Assembly (NCBI GenBank): GCA_024364735.1
Contig: JAGFNQ010000844.1
Span: 110,396 to 174,395 of the forward strand
Reading direction: 5' to 3'
Source of the DNA: Boesenbergia rotunda
Taxonomy: Eukaryota > Streptophyta > Magnoliopsida > Zingiberales > Zingiberaceae
Length of the DNA stretch: 64,000 nt
Positions within the stretch are counted from its first letter, which is position 1; every line of letters starts with the position of its first letter. This document shows, one piece after another, positions 1 through 10,915 of this stretch. The notes below the pieces were generated by a model, which had not been told where the DNA came from, did not search any database, and was given only the letters and a program-made list of their open reading frames with translations. The translations under genes and the position numbers were made by a program.

Positions 1-734
1 AGGTGAAGGCAAGATAAGCTGAGTAAGTAATGCTTCAAATGCTCACTGGGCTAGGCGCCCTCAAGCTCCTGGGCGCCCCTGTGCTCCCGGGCACCCCGGA
101 TGCCTCGGGCGCCCTGGGTCCAAGCCAACGAAGCAACCAAAGTCTATCCAGCCGAGAAGCCAGTAGATTGGGTCAACCGGGGCGCCCCCTGTGTCCCGGG
201 TGACCCCGTTAAACCTTAAGCCCGATCCTGGAGGGATAAAGGCTGACCGAGAGGTTTGCGGATCGAGTGACACGCGGAGGGCGACCCCAACATCCCGGGC
301 GCCCCCAGGTGCACTATATAAGGGGCTCGACCCCCAAGGCTTCATAACACAATTTTCCAACGCCTCAATACTCTTCGTTCAAGCGCTCTGCTCCCAAAAC
401 TTCTGATCTCGAGGTTCTAGCGCCGCCGACGACCCTACGCACTGAAGAATGATACACACCGGGCGTCGGTAACGAAGAGTTAGATTTTAATTGTATTTTT
501 ACTGCACTACTACTGTACTACTTCTTGTAATAACTTGCGCGATTATAGTATTGCCCGCAGTAAATGGTCAAGGACTGTGGGCCTTGGATTAGGAGCCGAC
601 CGCGACTCCAAACCAAGTAAAAAATCTTGTGTTCACGTTTGTGTTTATTTATTTCCGCTGCGTAATTTTTCTCAATCTAATCCAAAATGGTTTTACGATA
701 TTCACCCCCTCTATCGTATTCTATCGATCCAACA
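1..734 (+). mobile_element. LTR remnant, A-related family, 3' part
   Basis: Left-truncated by the window edge. It has repeated GGGCGCC blocks (about 50-310), a TATA box (ACTATATAAGG, 313-323) just downstream of them, and a 3' end GATCCAACA at 726-734. The block at about 535-690 resembles, in the opposite orientation, the start of the A LTRs at 5707 and 12608, including the 'ggccttggattaggagcc' type segment. A degenerate primer-binding site (TGGTATCGGTGC) follows at 741-752, so this was the 5' LTR of a plus-strand element whose body is missing. Confidence 0.7.
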
Positions 735-1207
735 GTTGATTGGTATCGGTGCTGAGCTATTTTGTTAACAACTCTCTCCTCTATTTAAGGGGAGGCTTCG
801 AGACTTAAGATGGGTCAGAGATCTTGTTGAAAACCTTTTTAATCAAGTGCTCAAAGCTTCCACACCTACTCTCTTCCTCAAACCCTAAATATTGTCTTGT
901 AAAAGGGGAAGAGATTGTGAGATGTTGCACTCCACCAAGAAAAAGTGAGCTCTAGCCAGAGATTGTCGAGGACTAATCCATTGAAGATTGAGAGATCACC
1001 CACCTCAAGGACACGTCATGGAGTAGAAGCAAACAATCTCCGAACCACGTAAACGATAAGTGTTAGCATTAATTTCATTGTTTTAGTTTTATTTCCGCTT
1101 GTGAAAAGCTAACACTTGTAGAAAGAACCAACGGAATTTCAACAATCGATTATTCACCCCCCCCCCCCCCCCCCCCCCCCGTCTAGCCATTCGATCAAGT
1201 TCTAACA
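735..1207 (+). mobile_element. Element C 5' LTR, 3' portion (R-U5 side)
   Basis: The segment runs from a TATA-like TATTTAAGG near 781 to a TTCTAACA end at 1207, directly before a degenerate tRNA-Met primer site. The left part of this LTR is missing, and the junction with the upstream LTR remnant is near 735-775. It carries a 24-base C run at 1157-1180 in the 'ttcacccc' segment that recurs near the ends of other LTRs here (for example 22830-22845). Confidence 0.65.
1157..1180 (+). repeat. Poly-C tract (24 C)
   Basis: An uninterrupted run of C inside the element C LTR. Related LTR ends carry only about 8-10 C at the equivalent place, so this is an expansion or an assembly artefact. Confidence 0.95.
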
Positions 1208-1209
1208 AG

Positions 1210-1221
1210 TTATATCAGAGC
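1210..1221 (+). promoter_or_regulatory. Degenerate primer-binding site of element C
   Basis: TTATATCAGAGC, two mismatches from the copia initiator-Met tRNA site TGGTATCAGAGC, three bases after the LTR end at 1207. Confidence 0.6.
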
Positions 1222-1266
1222 GCATGATTTGTTTGGGAAGAACTCACCATCAATCGAAATATCAAG

Positions 1267-2321
1267 ATGACTTTTCAAGAGGGATATAACACCGCATGAC
1301 CACTTTTTCGATGGCAACGATTTTACATATTGGAAAGGTAGAATAAAATATTATTTAATGAATGACATTGAAAATTGGTTTATTATTGTAGATAGCTTCG
1401 AGATGCCAAAGGATGAGAGTGGAACACCTCTTCCAACCAAAAATTGGACAAAAGATAATGAAGAAAGCTCAAGCAAATGCGAAGGCCACAACAACTCTAC
1501 AATGTGGGCTCTCCAAGCAGCAATTGAACAAAGTTGGGTCATTCAATTCTGCCAAAGAGCTTTGAGAAAACTCATTAAGTTAAATGAAGGGTCAAATGAA
1601 TCAAGGAGAGCCAAGAAAGATCTCTTGGTCAATCAACTTCAATCTTTTACCATGAAGACCAATGAGACCGTGAGTTAATTGCACAATAGGTTTAAGGAAA
1701 TTGTCAATGAGCTTCATACAATAGGTGAGAAAATTAACAATAGGGATCTTGTAAGGTATGTACTTCAATCCTTCCCTAGAACCACTTGATGGGCTTTAAT
1801 GGTTGATGTTTATAAAGTCTCTAGGGATATTTTTTTAATTAAGCTTGATGAATTATTTTGTGAATTTGAACTTCATGAACAAGCTAACCCGTCTTCCAAA
1901 GAAAAGAGCATTGCTCTTATTGTAGAAAAAGAAGGACAAGAAGAAGTGTTCATCCTCATCATCCTCTGACTCGGAAGAATTGAGCGCTTCAATGAATAGT
2001 GATCAAGAGGCATATATGGTAAGGAAGATAAGAAAAACATTTAAACATTTTTTTCTAACAAAAATCATGCTAGGAAAAGCTTAAGAAGCTCAAGTAGGAG
2101 AAGGAAATAATATGCTATAATTTCCAAGAGAAAGGGTGCATAAGGGATAATTGACCCCTTTTGAAGAAGAAGGAAGAGAAAAAGAATGAAGAAAAGAAGA
2201 AAACAAAAGAAAAGGGCAAGAAAGTTCAAAATTTAAAGGCATCATGGGATGATCCTTCATCATCAGAAGAGGAAGAACACCATATGTCCCATTTTTCCCT
2301 AATGGGAATGGAAGTCATGAC
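1267..2321 (+). pseudogene. Element C gag, N-terminal two thirds (copia gag-like)
   Basis: The ATG at 1267 begins a reading that matches the usual copia gag opening (LF-x-G-N-D-F-x-Y-W-K-x-R, about 1298-1350) after an early frame change. The best open stretch is 1358-1678. Further on are fragments equivalent to the gag core (RDLVRYVLQSFPR, about 1742-1790), a decayed zinc knuckle (about 2110-2160) and an acidic serine-rich linker (SSSEEEEH, about 2255-2280). Several frameshifts and stops make it non-functional. The frame is cut at 2321 by insertion of element B and resumes at 19725. It is homologous to the gag of A (10916-12426) and of E (23800-25479). No pol was seen for this element. Confidence 0.75.
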
Positions 2322-4500
2322 TGTTAGATGTGTATACTGAAAGACATGCTTCTTTTATATATATGAACATCTTTATTTTGAAAAGAGAATCACAACTACA
2401 CTAGGTGCTTGTTTATATTAGTACATGCATAAAGTCCAATTACTTTGCATTGTAAATAACATGGTGTGTGGTGTCACACGGAAGATCATGTTATCAGTTC
2501 CTTGCTTAGTATAAATAGAGGCCCACAACCGAGATGGAATTGGACAATCCATCGGAATGGTTGTAGTGTAATTAGGTGTGGTTGGTCTTAACCATAGGAT
2601 TACACTAGTGTGCTTTGAGTACATTGAGCAGGACCAAAACACGAGGTTATCCAATTTGTACTGACTCGATAATTGGATAGGACCTCAGACTTTATTATGG
2701 AGTACGATCCCTTAATCCCGATATAATAACGGACATATATTATTAACTATTATTTCTTTAATTTACCAATGGGCGAGATCTATTTTGTTAGATCGATAGG
2801 CCCGGTAAGTTGGGAGATAATATTAATAATATGATGTGCCGTTGATTATTGACGGAATCCGTGTCCTGGTGAGTCGGGTTGATGATGTCCCCTTGATGAG
2901 CTCGAAAGGTTCATCATGCTAAACCCTGCAGGTGGATTTGATCCGGCATGATGATAAGATCGAGTGGTACTAGTCAAGGATCCAGAAGTTAATTAATTTA
3001 AATTGTCAGTAATTTAATTAATTAACGGACATTCGAGATCTTAAACATGGGGGGATGGACGACTCGTAATAAGTAGAGCCCATATGTAAATATGGGGGTT
3101 GGTGAGGTAATTCAATGAGGGTCCTTTAGTGGAATGGATCCTCATTAATGGTCCGAGTCTATTATCAGGCCAAGATCCAACTCCTCCTCATGGTCCCTAT
3201 CGTAGCCCTATAAATACCTCATGGTGGTATAGAACCAAGTTGATGGTTAATGATTGATCTAATGGAACACAAGTAAATCCTAAGTTTTTCCTCTCTCTCT
3301 TCGTGAGATGCAGAACGGTAAGAGCAATTTCTTCTCCACCGATTTAATTGCATGTGACATGCAATTAGAATTGTAAATTGTAATGGAGCAGTTTTTTTCC
3401 CACCGATTAATTGCATGTGGCAATTAATTGAATTGGATGAAAAACAAATAAATCCATGCAATTTTGCAAGGCATGCAACGACAATTTAATTCAATGCATG
3501 CAATTTAATTGTCATGTCAAGGCATGCAATTTAATTGCATGGCATGCAACGGCAAGCAATTTAATTGCATGGCATGCAACGGCAAGCAATTTAATTGTCG
3601 TGATGGCAAGGCATGCAATTTAATTGTCTCACTCACGGCAATTTATAAAAGGCGATTATTGCCTCAGCAATTGCTGAAGAAAAAAAATTGTCGTGCTGAC
3701 GGTAATTTTTGAGTTGGCAATTTGTATTCTTGGAGCAGAAGAAATTGCTTCGCTGGAGAAAATCTGCTCACCGTAGATTAAACTTCTCAAAGAGCAGTTT
3801 TTTTTACCTTCGGTGGAGAAAACGTGTGGTAGCAAGAGGGTTGCCCACGCAATCCTCTGGTGCTTCGGCTGCTGTTCGGAGGAGAAGACGTGCAAGGGAG
3901 CTAGAAGATTGCTCACGTAATCTTCTGGCGCTTCGCTTGTATTGGAGGAGAGGATTAGTAGGATTTGTGTTCGGATTATCTTCTTCCTAGGAGCAACCAG
4001 CGGCATCCCTTTGGTAAGGGATTAGTTGGCTCAAGAAGAAGGGATCAACTTGGTGACCACGGTTCTTGGTAGATCGTCGCCCACACGACGTCCAAGAGGG
4101 GAGGGTCATACGGTAGAAGATCGTAAGGTAACGGAAGGTATATTCTTCCTTGGCTCCTTTCGTTACGTTATTTTGTGCCTTATATGTTTGCCTTGTCATT
4201 TTATGTTTGTTATATAATTATTGATTGTGAATCATAGTTAATAATTATTTAACTAGACCCCGACCATAAACACAAAAGTCGACGATCAACTCGTCGCCTT
4301 TTCCGCGGTCGAACGGTCGAGCAAATTGCAAGACCAATTTTGGTAATTGGCTAAGTTGCAATTTGAATCATTCGATACGGCACGAGATGGTCGATGGGAG
4401 ACGGCTCTTCACTCGGATTAATTTTTAATCCGTAGGCATAGAGAGGTCTCTCAGATCGACTAGGTATTCGCTTAGGAAACCCACCAAGCCATACCCAACA
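2322..4500 (+). repeat. Element B 5' LTR (2179 bp)
   Basis: TG...CA bounded and aligns end to end with 17566-19719. It contains a short tandem array around 3475-3625 (units of roughly 30 bp with GGCATGCAACGGCAAGCAAT). It has one more unit than the 3' LTR, which explains most of the 25-bp length difference. A TATA-like CTATAAATAC lies near 3209-3218. Confidence 0.95.
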
Positions 4501-4502
4501 AC

Positions 4503-4514
4503 TGGTATCAGAGC
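4503..4514 (+). promoter_or_regulatory. Element B primer-binding site (tRNA-iMet)
   Basis: TGGTATCAGAGC, two bases after the LTR end, exact match to the standard plant copia primer site. Confidence 0.95.
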
Positions 4515-5370
4515 TGAGGTTTCCGGCTTTGTGTGTTTGAGGATTGGTTAATTTTTGCATTTTCATACATTTTATTTAGCTGAATGATATGTGGATGTGC
4601 GTAGGCTAACTTTGTGTTGCAGGCACGAGATTCCAACTTATCATGGCCAAATAATGATTGTGTGAATGGTTTTGCAAATTATTGTAATTAATAAATCCTT
4701 GGGGTTGACAAGGTGACGACACGACTGGAGGCGCATTAGAGACCAAGGCCATGAAAGTTGGAAAATCTAGGATTCTCTATTTTTCATATGTTGGTTATGT
4801 GCTTGTTGTGTGATTGTGCTAGTTAAAATTTCTCGTGATAAATTACTAAGTGGGAGAGGGACCCTAAGGGTCCCATGGCTTCCATTACAATCCGATAAGT
4901 GATGCGAACAAGTCTGCGTGTCGGCTCTGAGTGCCTTCCTCCCCATCGGATGGATTTGTTCTGCAGATCACTGGGTCGGAAAGGACTATAGAAAAGTGTT
5001 AAAGAGCGTGTGTACTTCCCCATCGGAAGGCACATAATCAGAGATAATTTTCTTAGTGTCGTGTAATGGTGAACACTTAGATGCGAATAATAGTATCCTC
5101 CCCATCGGAGTCACTGCTATTATTTTGCAGAGCCGAAGTAGACCAACTATTAATCTTACTTGTCAAAAAGTTAGGTTGATAAGATAGTAAGATTAATGAG
5201 TAAAACTTCCTCTTACAAATGTGGAAATTCGTATACGTCCACACCATCGTGGCATGCGAATTTCTCGGTGTTTAGAGGTGTTGGTTGATTTCAAAAATTT
5301 ATTGTTATGAGGAATCAATTTATTTTCGATTTCTAAAGTAGTGTGTGTTGTGATTCTCAGGATTTTCAAA
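4515..5370 (+). other. Element B untranslated leader
   Basis: No long ORF. The leader has repeated 'CTCCCCATCGGA' boxes near 4938, 5017 and 5098, spaced about 80 bp apart. The spacing suggests a structured or tandemly duplicated leader. Confidence 0.7.
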
Positions 5371-5706
5371 ATGGCTTTTAACCCACTAGCTACAATACTT
5401 AAGGAGAATAAACTCACTGGACCCAACTATATTGACTGGAAGAGAAACCTTGACATAGTCCTTACGGCTGAAGAGTACAAATTTGTGCTCACCGAAAAAT
5501 GTCTTGATAAGCTTAGCGATAATTCTGGTGAAGGGCAGAAGGAGCATTATAGGAAATGGTTTAAGGCAGATGAGATGGCGCGGTGTTACATTCTGGCATC
5601 TATGTCGAATGTACTGCAACATCAGCATCAGGCCATGCCCACTGCTTGTGATATGATGCTGAACCTTCAGGAGCTTTTTGGGCACCAGAGTCGTGCCGCT
5701 AGGCAG
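5371..5706 (+). pseudogene. Element B gag, N-terminal part, truncated by element A
   Basis: ATG at 5371 (MAFNPLATIL...). The reading carries the copia gag opening LTGPNYIDWKRNLDIVL (about residues 15-31) and the MLNLQELFGHQSR region near residue 105. It is open up to the insertion at 5706, with element A's LTR starting at 5707. The same reading continues at 13955 after the GGCAG duplication. Gag forms the cytoplasmic virus-like particle that packages the element RNA. This family is close to the gag of element G (48014-48262), which has the same TGPN-DWHRNLRIVL-type motif. Confidence 0.9.
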
Positions 5707-7070
5707 TGTTGGATCATGAAAACCGATAGAGGGGGGGGAGTGAATATCGGAAATCATTCTTTTTCGGAAAACTAAGAGTAAGTGCACAACGGAAATAAAA
5801 ATAAGAGACACAGCACAAAGACACAGTGGTTTTTTACTTGGTTCGGAGCCTGTGTCGACTCCTACTCCAAGGCCCACGGTCGTTGACCGTTTACTTTGGG
5901 CAATTCTATATTCGCACAAATAGGTTACATAATTTAATTACAAAATGAGTGCAATAAAATATAATAAATTAAGTACGCTCTTCTTTACCAACGTCCAGAG
6001 TAGGTCGACTCTTTCGGGGCAGCGGGACGTCGTCGGCTCGAGGTGAAGCGTTTCTGGAGCAAGGCACGAGCGTAGAAGAGCTTTGAGGCGTTGAGAGAAT
6101 TGATGTTGGAAGCCTGGGGTCGAGGGCCCTTTATATAGGGCTAGGGGGCGCCCGGGACGTCGGGGGCGCCCCCCACGTGGCCTTTGATCAGCACAGATCT
6201 CGGTCAGCGTCTATCCTCTGGATCCGCTTTGACCGGGGCGCCCGAAGCGCTCGGGGCGCCCGCATTGACCGGGTCAAAGTTCTATCTTCTTGGCTTCGAT
6301 GGCTTCTTAGTTCGAAGTAAGCGCATGGGGGCGCCCGCAGCGCAGGGGGCGCCCGGGAGCAACGGGGGCGCCCGAGAGCACGGGGGCGCCCCGCCCAGCA
6401 GCTTTTCGAACCCTTCTTCTTTTGATGTGTTTTGTATGTACCTTGGGGGCGCCCAGGACACTCCGGGCGCCCTACTCAGCCTTTGCCTCTCTCCTTTGAG
6501 GCTTTCTGAGCTGCAGACACACGTTCCTTCGGTCCTGCATCCAGGGTTAGTCCAAAACACAATGCAATAAAATATTTATTTGTTCATACAGCCTTAGCTG
6601 TCTTGGTTCTGACTTTGGTCTCCAAAATGGAGTCCTAGGTCGAACCGACGCCTACTGTTCCCTCGACGGGGAACGCGTCCTCACCTACTCCTCTCGGGAG
6701 AATTTACCTGATGCCAACCGTTCCTTTCGTTGGACTTTTGCCTGACGGTCCTTTGTCAGGTCTTGTAAACTGGCAGTCCTTCGTCAGTTGCCTAGCAATC
6801 CTTCGCTAGGGCTTCGTTGCTGGCAGTCCTTCGCCAGTGCCTAGCAGTCCTTCACTAGGACTTGATGCTGGCAGTCCTTCACCAGTTGCCTAGCAATCCT
6901 TCGCTAGGGCTTTCTTTCCTGGCATTCCTTTGCCAGTGCTTAGCAGTCCTTCGCTAGGGCTTTTCCTGCACACTTGATTAACTTGTTAGAAAACAAGAAA
7001 AACTTAACTTTTGACCTATGTTGCCATTATCAAAACACAGGTTTGACTTAGGTGCATTTCTGCACCAACA
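5707..7070 (-). repeat. Element A 3' LTR (1364 bp)
   Basis: Left LTR on the plus strand, 3' LTR of the minus-strand element. It contains GGGCGCCC blocks (6145-6475), a TATA box read on minus as CCCTATATAAAGGG (6126-6139), and an array of short stem-loops at about 6705-6965. It has one more GC block (about 6360-6390) than the partner LTR at 12608-13949. Confidence 0.95.
6705..6965 (-). repeat. Stem-loop minisatellite in A 3' LTR
   Basis: Alternating short hairpins with a conserved loop resembling AGTCCTTC and changing stems: CCTGAC/GTCAGG (6741-6760), CCTAGC/GCTAGG (6791-6810), CTGGC/GCCAG (6820-6837), repeated through 6955. Stem changes are compensatory. The same array recurs at about 13600-13842 and, diverged, at 62325-62720. 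Confidence 0.9.
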
Positions 7071-7085
7071 ATCATCCCCTTTTTG
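7071..7085 (-). promoter_or_regulatory. Element A polypurine tract
   Basis: Read on minus, AAAAAGGGGATGAT ends immediately against the 3' LTR TGTTGG. It would be the plus-strand DNA primer. Confidence 0.85.
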
Positions 7086-8554
7086 ATTTATGGCAACCCT
7101 AGTTCAAAAAGTTAAGTTTAAGCAAGACATGAAAAGGTTTTAACTTTTGTTCCCTCCCCCTGGAAGGAATCTCCCCCTAGATTTTTCAAAAACTCGTGGG
7201 AAAAAAACTTTACTTGTACTTTAAAAACTTAAGTTTTAGGTTCTTAGAAGTAACGTAAGTTAAAAATACATAGTAGAGTTTTTAAAGCATAATTAGAGTA
7301 CTTTAAAAAAATTCTTTAAAGTCTTAAGTTTTAAAGTACTCAAAATGTTAGCTTAAGTACTCGGTAAGATATAACAAGCTTAAGTACTTAGTAGGTTTTG
7401 AAACACTTTAGTATATCTGGAAAAACTTAAGTATAAAGTATATTCAGAAAACTAAAGTGCATTTGGAAAACTTTAAGTACTTAACAATTTTGACAAACTT
7501 AAGCTTTACAGTACTTATAAGAATTTTGACAAGCTTAAGTAAGAAACTTTTGAAGGGCTAGAGTAAATTTTTTTTTTTAAACAAAATTTAAAGCTAAAGT
7601 ACTTAGCAAAATTTTGAAAGTTTGGAAACAAATTTTGAAGCTAGAGTACTTAGCAATATTTTGAAAGTTTGGAAACAGATTTTGAAGCTAGAGTACTTAG
7701 TAAAATTTTGAAAGTCTTTTTGAATAAAGGAAAAGTTTAGAAAAAGTAATTTTCTCTTTCCTATCTCTATCTCTCCCCCTTTGCCATATATCAAAATAGA
7801 TAAATATAACATTAATAATGAATAAGAATTTGCTGTACTGAACCAATTCATAATTAGATTTACACTAGATCAATCAATTACACTAAATCAATTAATTACA
7901 CTAAATCAATCAATTATCTCTGTAGGGACCTGTCTAACCCAATTAGCTACTCACTAACTGTTATAAACAGTAGTTTTTGCTAGGGTTAGTCAAGTTAAGT
8001 GTTTCTATTCAAGTTAGATTTTCTAAGCTTGACACTTAACTTGATTGCTATGTATATTGTATTTAGTGCCCCAATTACTGCAGATGCACTGACTTAAAGC
8101 ATCTTGAATTAAGGCAAAGACTTAAGCATCTCAACCCTTTCTAGGTTGTCAATCAAAAATACCCTAAGGTGCTTGTGAGATGCTGGCTTCTAAGTCTATA
8201 GGTGTATGCAGTTCTAGGGTTAGGGCCTAGGCTAAGTCCATTTTCAAAAAAGCCCTAATTTTAAAGGGGGTTGTTTTGCAATAAAACTAAGTAAAAAAAG
8301 TGAAAACTGATTTTGAAATCAAGTAAAGCAAAAAAAATTGAATTTTAGAAAACTGATTTTTGAAATCAAGTAGAGAAAAAAATTGAGATACTCTATTCTA
8401 CAAAGCACAATCCTAACTGCAAAGAGAACAAGTACTCATAAACTGGTCAACAGAAAATAAAGCAAATAATCAAGGTTCAAATACAGTCAAACAGTCAAAC
8501 CCAAGTCAACCCTACTGAGTAGGGGCAGTCAAGTAGGTACAATACTAAGTGAAT
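7086..8554. other. Element A 3' non-coding internal region
   Basis: No ORF with recognisable content. AT-rich, with a degenerate tandem motif of the type TTAAGTACTTAGTA / AAAATTTTGAAAGTTTGG repeated between about 7330 and 7730 and short repeats of ACTAAATCAATCAATTA at about 7865-7915. Confidence 0.75.
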
Positions 8555-9775
8555 CTAAGACGAAGGACCGGGATGATCGGAGGAGCCTGGCTGCCAGGAT
8601 CGAAATAGGGTCATCATCTCATGATACTCTGCCTCTCTGGCCTCCCTCTCGGCTCGAAGTGCGCTCATGTAACTGTTGTAGTAGCCCAGATTTGTCTCCA
8701 TTTCTTCAGCGTGATTGGCCTCCACTTCCTCTCGGAGGCTCTGTACGCGGGTCTCTAGCTGAATCACTCGGTCGTACAGTGTCGGTGGAGCGGGCTCATC
8801 TATGTGCGCTCGGGTTGCTGCTGCTAGATCTCCGACGTCGACTTCAACCTCCTCGTCTGAGTCGACTGGTGCTCCGGCCTGCTGTCGTCGCCAACTAAGA
8901 ACCCCGGTGGCCGACACCTCTAGACCCGCTAAGGAGAAGTTCCTAAATCCGATTTCGTCAAAGTCGGTCATAGTGGTTATTTCACCCAAGGTTACGTCAC
9001 GACCATGGTGATGAAGGAGGGACGTGATGATGTGGCAGTATGGTGTGCGTACTCGTCCCTGGGTCGTGACTCTGGACGCATGCAGAATGGTATGAAACAT
9101 ATGGAGTCCAATGTCTATGTCAAGGTGGTGGACCAGGGCATAAAGAAGGAAAGCATGAAAGGGTCTCATAGTCCCTAGGTCTCGGGTAGAGAGTGGTAGG
9201 ATGCAGCGGACCAGAACTCTATACAAGGCATAGTTCTGGGCCTGAAGTTCAACAGCTAGGAAGCGCCTGTTTGCGGGGAGGTCTGCCCTAAAGAAATAGG
9301 AGTGAATGGTATCTAGGGTAATATCTGAGTAGGGGGGATCAAATGGGGGGTTCCTAGGAGGATAACAGCAGAATGTGGACTGTGAGGGTCGCAGTCCTAG
9401 GAAGCGGTTTAACAGAGTAGGGGTGATGGTTAAAGGAATCCCTTGGACAGTGGTGTGAAACATAAGATTATCTTGTCGAATAATATTATTGTAAAACTCT
9501 GCACATAGGGTTTCATTTATGGTATGTGTGCAGAAGACAAGATTATCCAGTTGATAGAAATTGATGATGTTCATGGCGACAGGGCATGATTGGGTAAAAA
9601 AATGCCTATTGAGATAACTCGTTTTAATAGGCTTGTAGACTGTTTGTGCGAACCTATTACATAACTCTAGATTAGGAAATCTAGGGTCGGGACTAGGTTG
9701 GGCACCGGGGGTTGGCCGGGTTCGGTCGGCGTTCTTCGAGTTAAAGGAGTTAAAGAAAAGAATAAGATATTGCAT
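8555..9775 (-). CDS. Element A second ORF: putative plant transposon protein-like
   Basis: Up to 406 codons open on minus. The N-terminal half (from DPRFPNLELCNRF, about residue 30) carries YLNRHFF, LGLRPSQSTFCCYPP and ARVTTQGRVRTPYCHIIT. It resembles the 'putative plant transposon protein' domain found beside plant LTR elements. The C-terminus (about residues 325-395) is a predicted coiled coil rich in E/R/L/Y. No catalytic motif was recognised and the function is unknown. No ATG supports the first codons. The nearest good ATG is at 9834-9832, followed by a GT donor (CG|GTATGA), and an in-frame AG acceptor exists near CCTAG|TCCCGAC. A short intron between ATG exon and ORF is therefore inferred. 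A homologous fragment lies at 20404-20810 in element E. Confidence 0.75.
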   Translation of the reverse strand: MQYLILFFNSFNSKNADRTRPTPGAQPSPDPRFPNLELCNRFAQTVYKPIKTSYLNRHFFTQSCPVAMNIINFYQLDNLVFCTHTINETLCAEFYNNIIRQDNLMFHTTVQGIPLTITPTLLNRFLGLRPSQSTFCCYPPRNPPFDPPYSDITLDTIHSYFFRADLPANRRFLAVELQAQNYALYRVLVRCILPLSTRDLGTMRPFHAFLLYALVHHLDIDIGLHMFHTILHASRVTTQGRVRTPYCHIITSLLHHHGRDVTLGEITTMTDFDEIGFRNFSLAGLEVSATGVLSWRRQQAGAPVDSDEEVEVDVGDLAAATRAHIDEPAPPTLYDRVIQLETRVQSLREEVEANHAEEMETNLGYYNSYMSALRAEREAREAEYHEMMTLFRSWQPGSSDHPGPSS

Positions 9776-9925
9776 GAAGTAAATTTTGAACGCAATAAAA
9801 ATAATTAATCATACCGGACGGCTCGGGGAGGCATGGTCGAGGAAGAGGACTTGCAAGGTCTTCTTTGAAGAATAAGAAGTGGAGAAGAAGGTTGATTTTG
9901 GTGTGGGAAGTGAATGAGGTTCGGG

Positions 9926-9980
9926 TGCCTTTTATAGGCAGACCCATGGGGGCGCCCGGGAGCTTCCGGGCGCCCCGAAT
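9926..9980 (-). promoter_or_regulatory. Internal promoter-like block ahead of the A second ORF
   Basis: On minus, GGGCGCCCC and GGGCGCCCCC palindromes (9949-9976) sit directly upstream of CCTATAAAAGGC (9927-9938), about 95 bp before the ATG at 9834. The LTR promoter of the same element has the same order (GGGCGCCC palindromes, then TATATAAAGG). This points to a second transcription start for the downstream ORF; it is inferred from motif arrangement only. Confidence 0.6.
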
Positions 9981-10915
9981 AGGGTAGGTAGAGTCAAATT
10001 TTTTGTCTTGTCTTGTTTTGACCATGGTTTGAATTGAATTGACGGTTTTGACTGTGGTTTGACTGTGTTAATCATGTTTTGACCGCTTTGACCATGGTTT
10101 GACAAATACAAGATTATCTCATCGTATAGGTATTAACAGAATTTTCAATTGAGTCTTAATCCTACTGTCTCACCCAAATCTAGGGTTTTCAATCACGTTA
10201 ACCTTATAGGTTTTGTGAGACAGGTTTTGATAATTAAAATTATTTTGAAAGTTTTGATTAATTTAAAAAAACAATTAAATTTTTTAAAATCTTAATTAAT
10301 TTTGAAATTTTTGAAAAAATGTTAAATCTACACTTAGCTGAAATTTTGTGTTAGATTCGAATTTGACAAAAATTAATTTGAATTTGAATTTCTAAAATTG
10401 GCTTCCAGGTCTTGGCGAGGCACTAGGCCTTCTTTGGCCGAAGCCTTATGGGATCATCCACCCTTTCCTTGACAAAGCCTTTTAAAGAAATTTCATTTTC
10501 AAAATTATTCTTTGAAAAATTTCTGGTCTAACTAGTTTGAATTTTGGATCGGTAGCTTCGGCTAGTTTCACCAGTCTAAAGAGATCAAGTGAACTTGATC
10601 TTATTAGAATTGGTTTCCCTAACGTACTATCATCTCACCTCCACCCAATACTATGTTGTTAAATTTCAGCTAAGTTTGTTTAGTCCTTAAGCTACCCTAA
10701 ATCTAAGCATGGTATAATGCAGAAATTAAATAAACAGGCAAACAATCAAGCAATTTAAATCAATAATAACAAGTTTATCTAATAATGAAAATAGTTTTCA
10801 GTTTGGCTCCCCCTGGACTAAAGCCACGGTGATGGTTGGGCAAGATGTGAATCTTGTCCTTGGGGATCCAATACTGATTTGATCCAGTTGGTTTGTTCAG
10901 GTATAGTTTAGGTAC
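9981..10915. other. Element A inter-ORF spacer
   Basis: AT-rich, no supported ORF. It includes a short repeat series of 'TTTGACCATGGTTTGA' type at about 10015-10105. Confidence 0.7.

Noticed and set aside
2418..2654. 78-codon minus-strand ORF, with a twin at 17662-17898
   Set aside because: Both copies lie at the same place in the two LTRs of element B; the conservation comes from LTR identity, not coding selection.
3709..3990. 93-codon ORF, twin at 18927-19208
   Set aside because: Also an LTR-pair shadow in element B, low-complexity basic sequence.
6184..6570. 128-codon Gly/Ala/Pro-rich ORF, related one at 13081-13449
   Set aside because: Translation of the GGGCGCCC blocks in the A LTRs; no domain.
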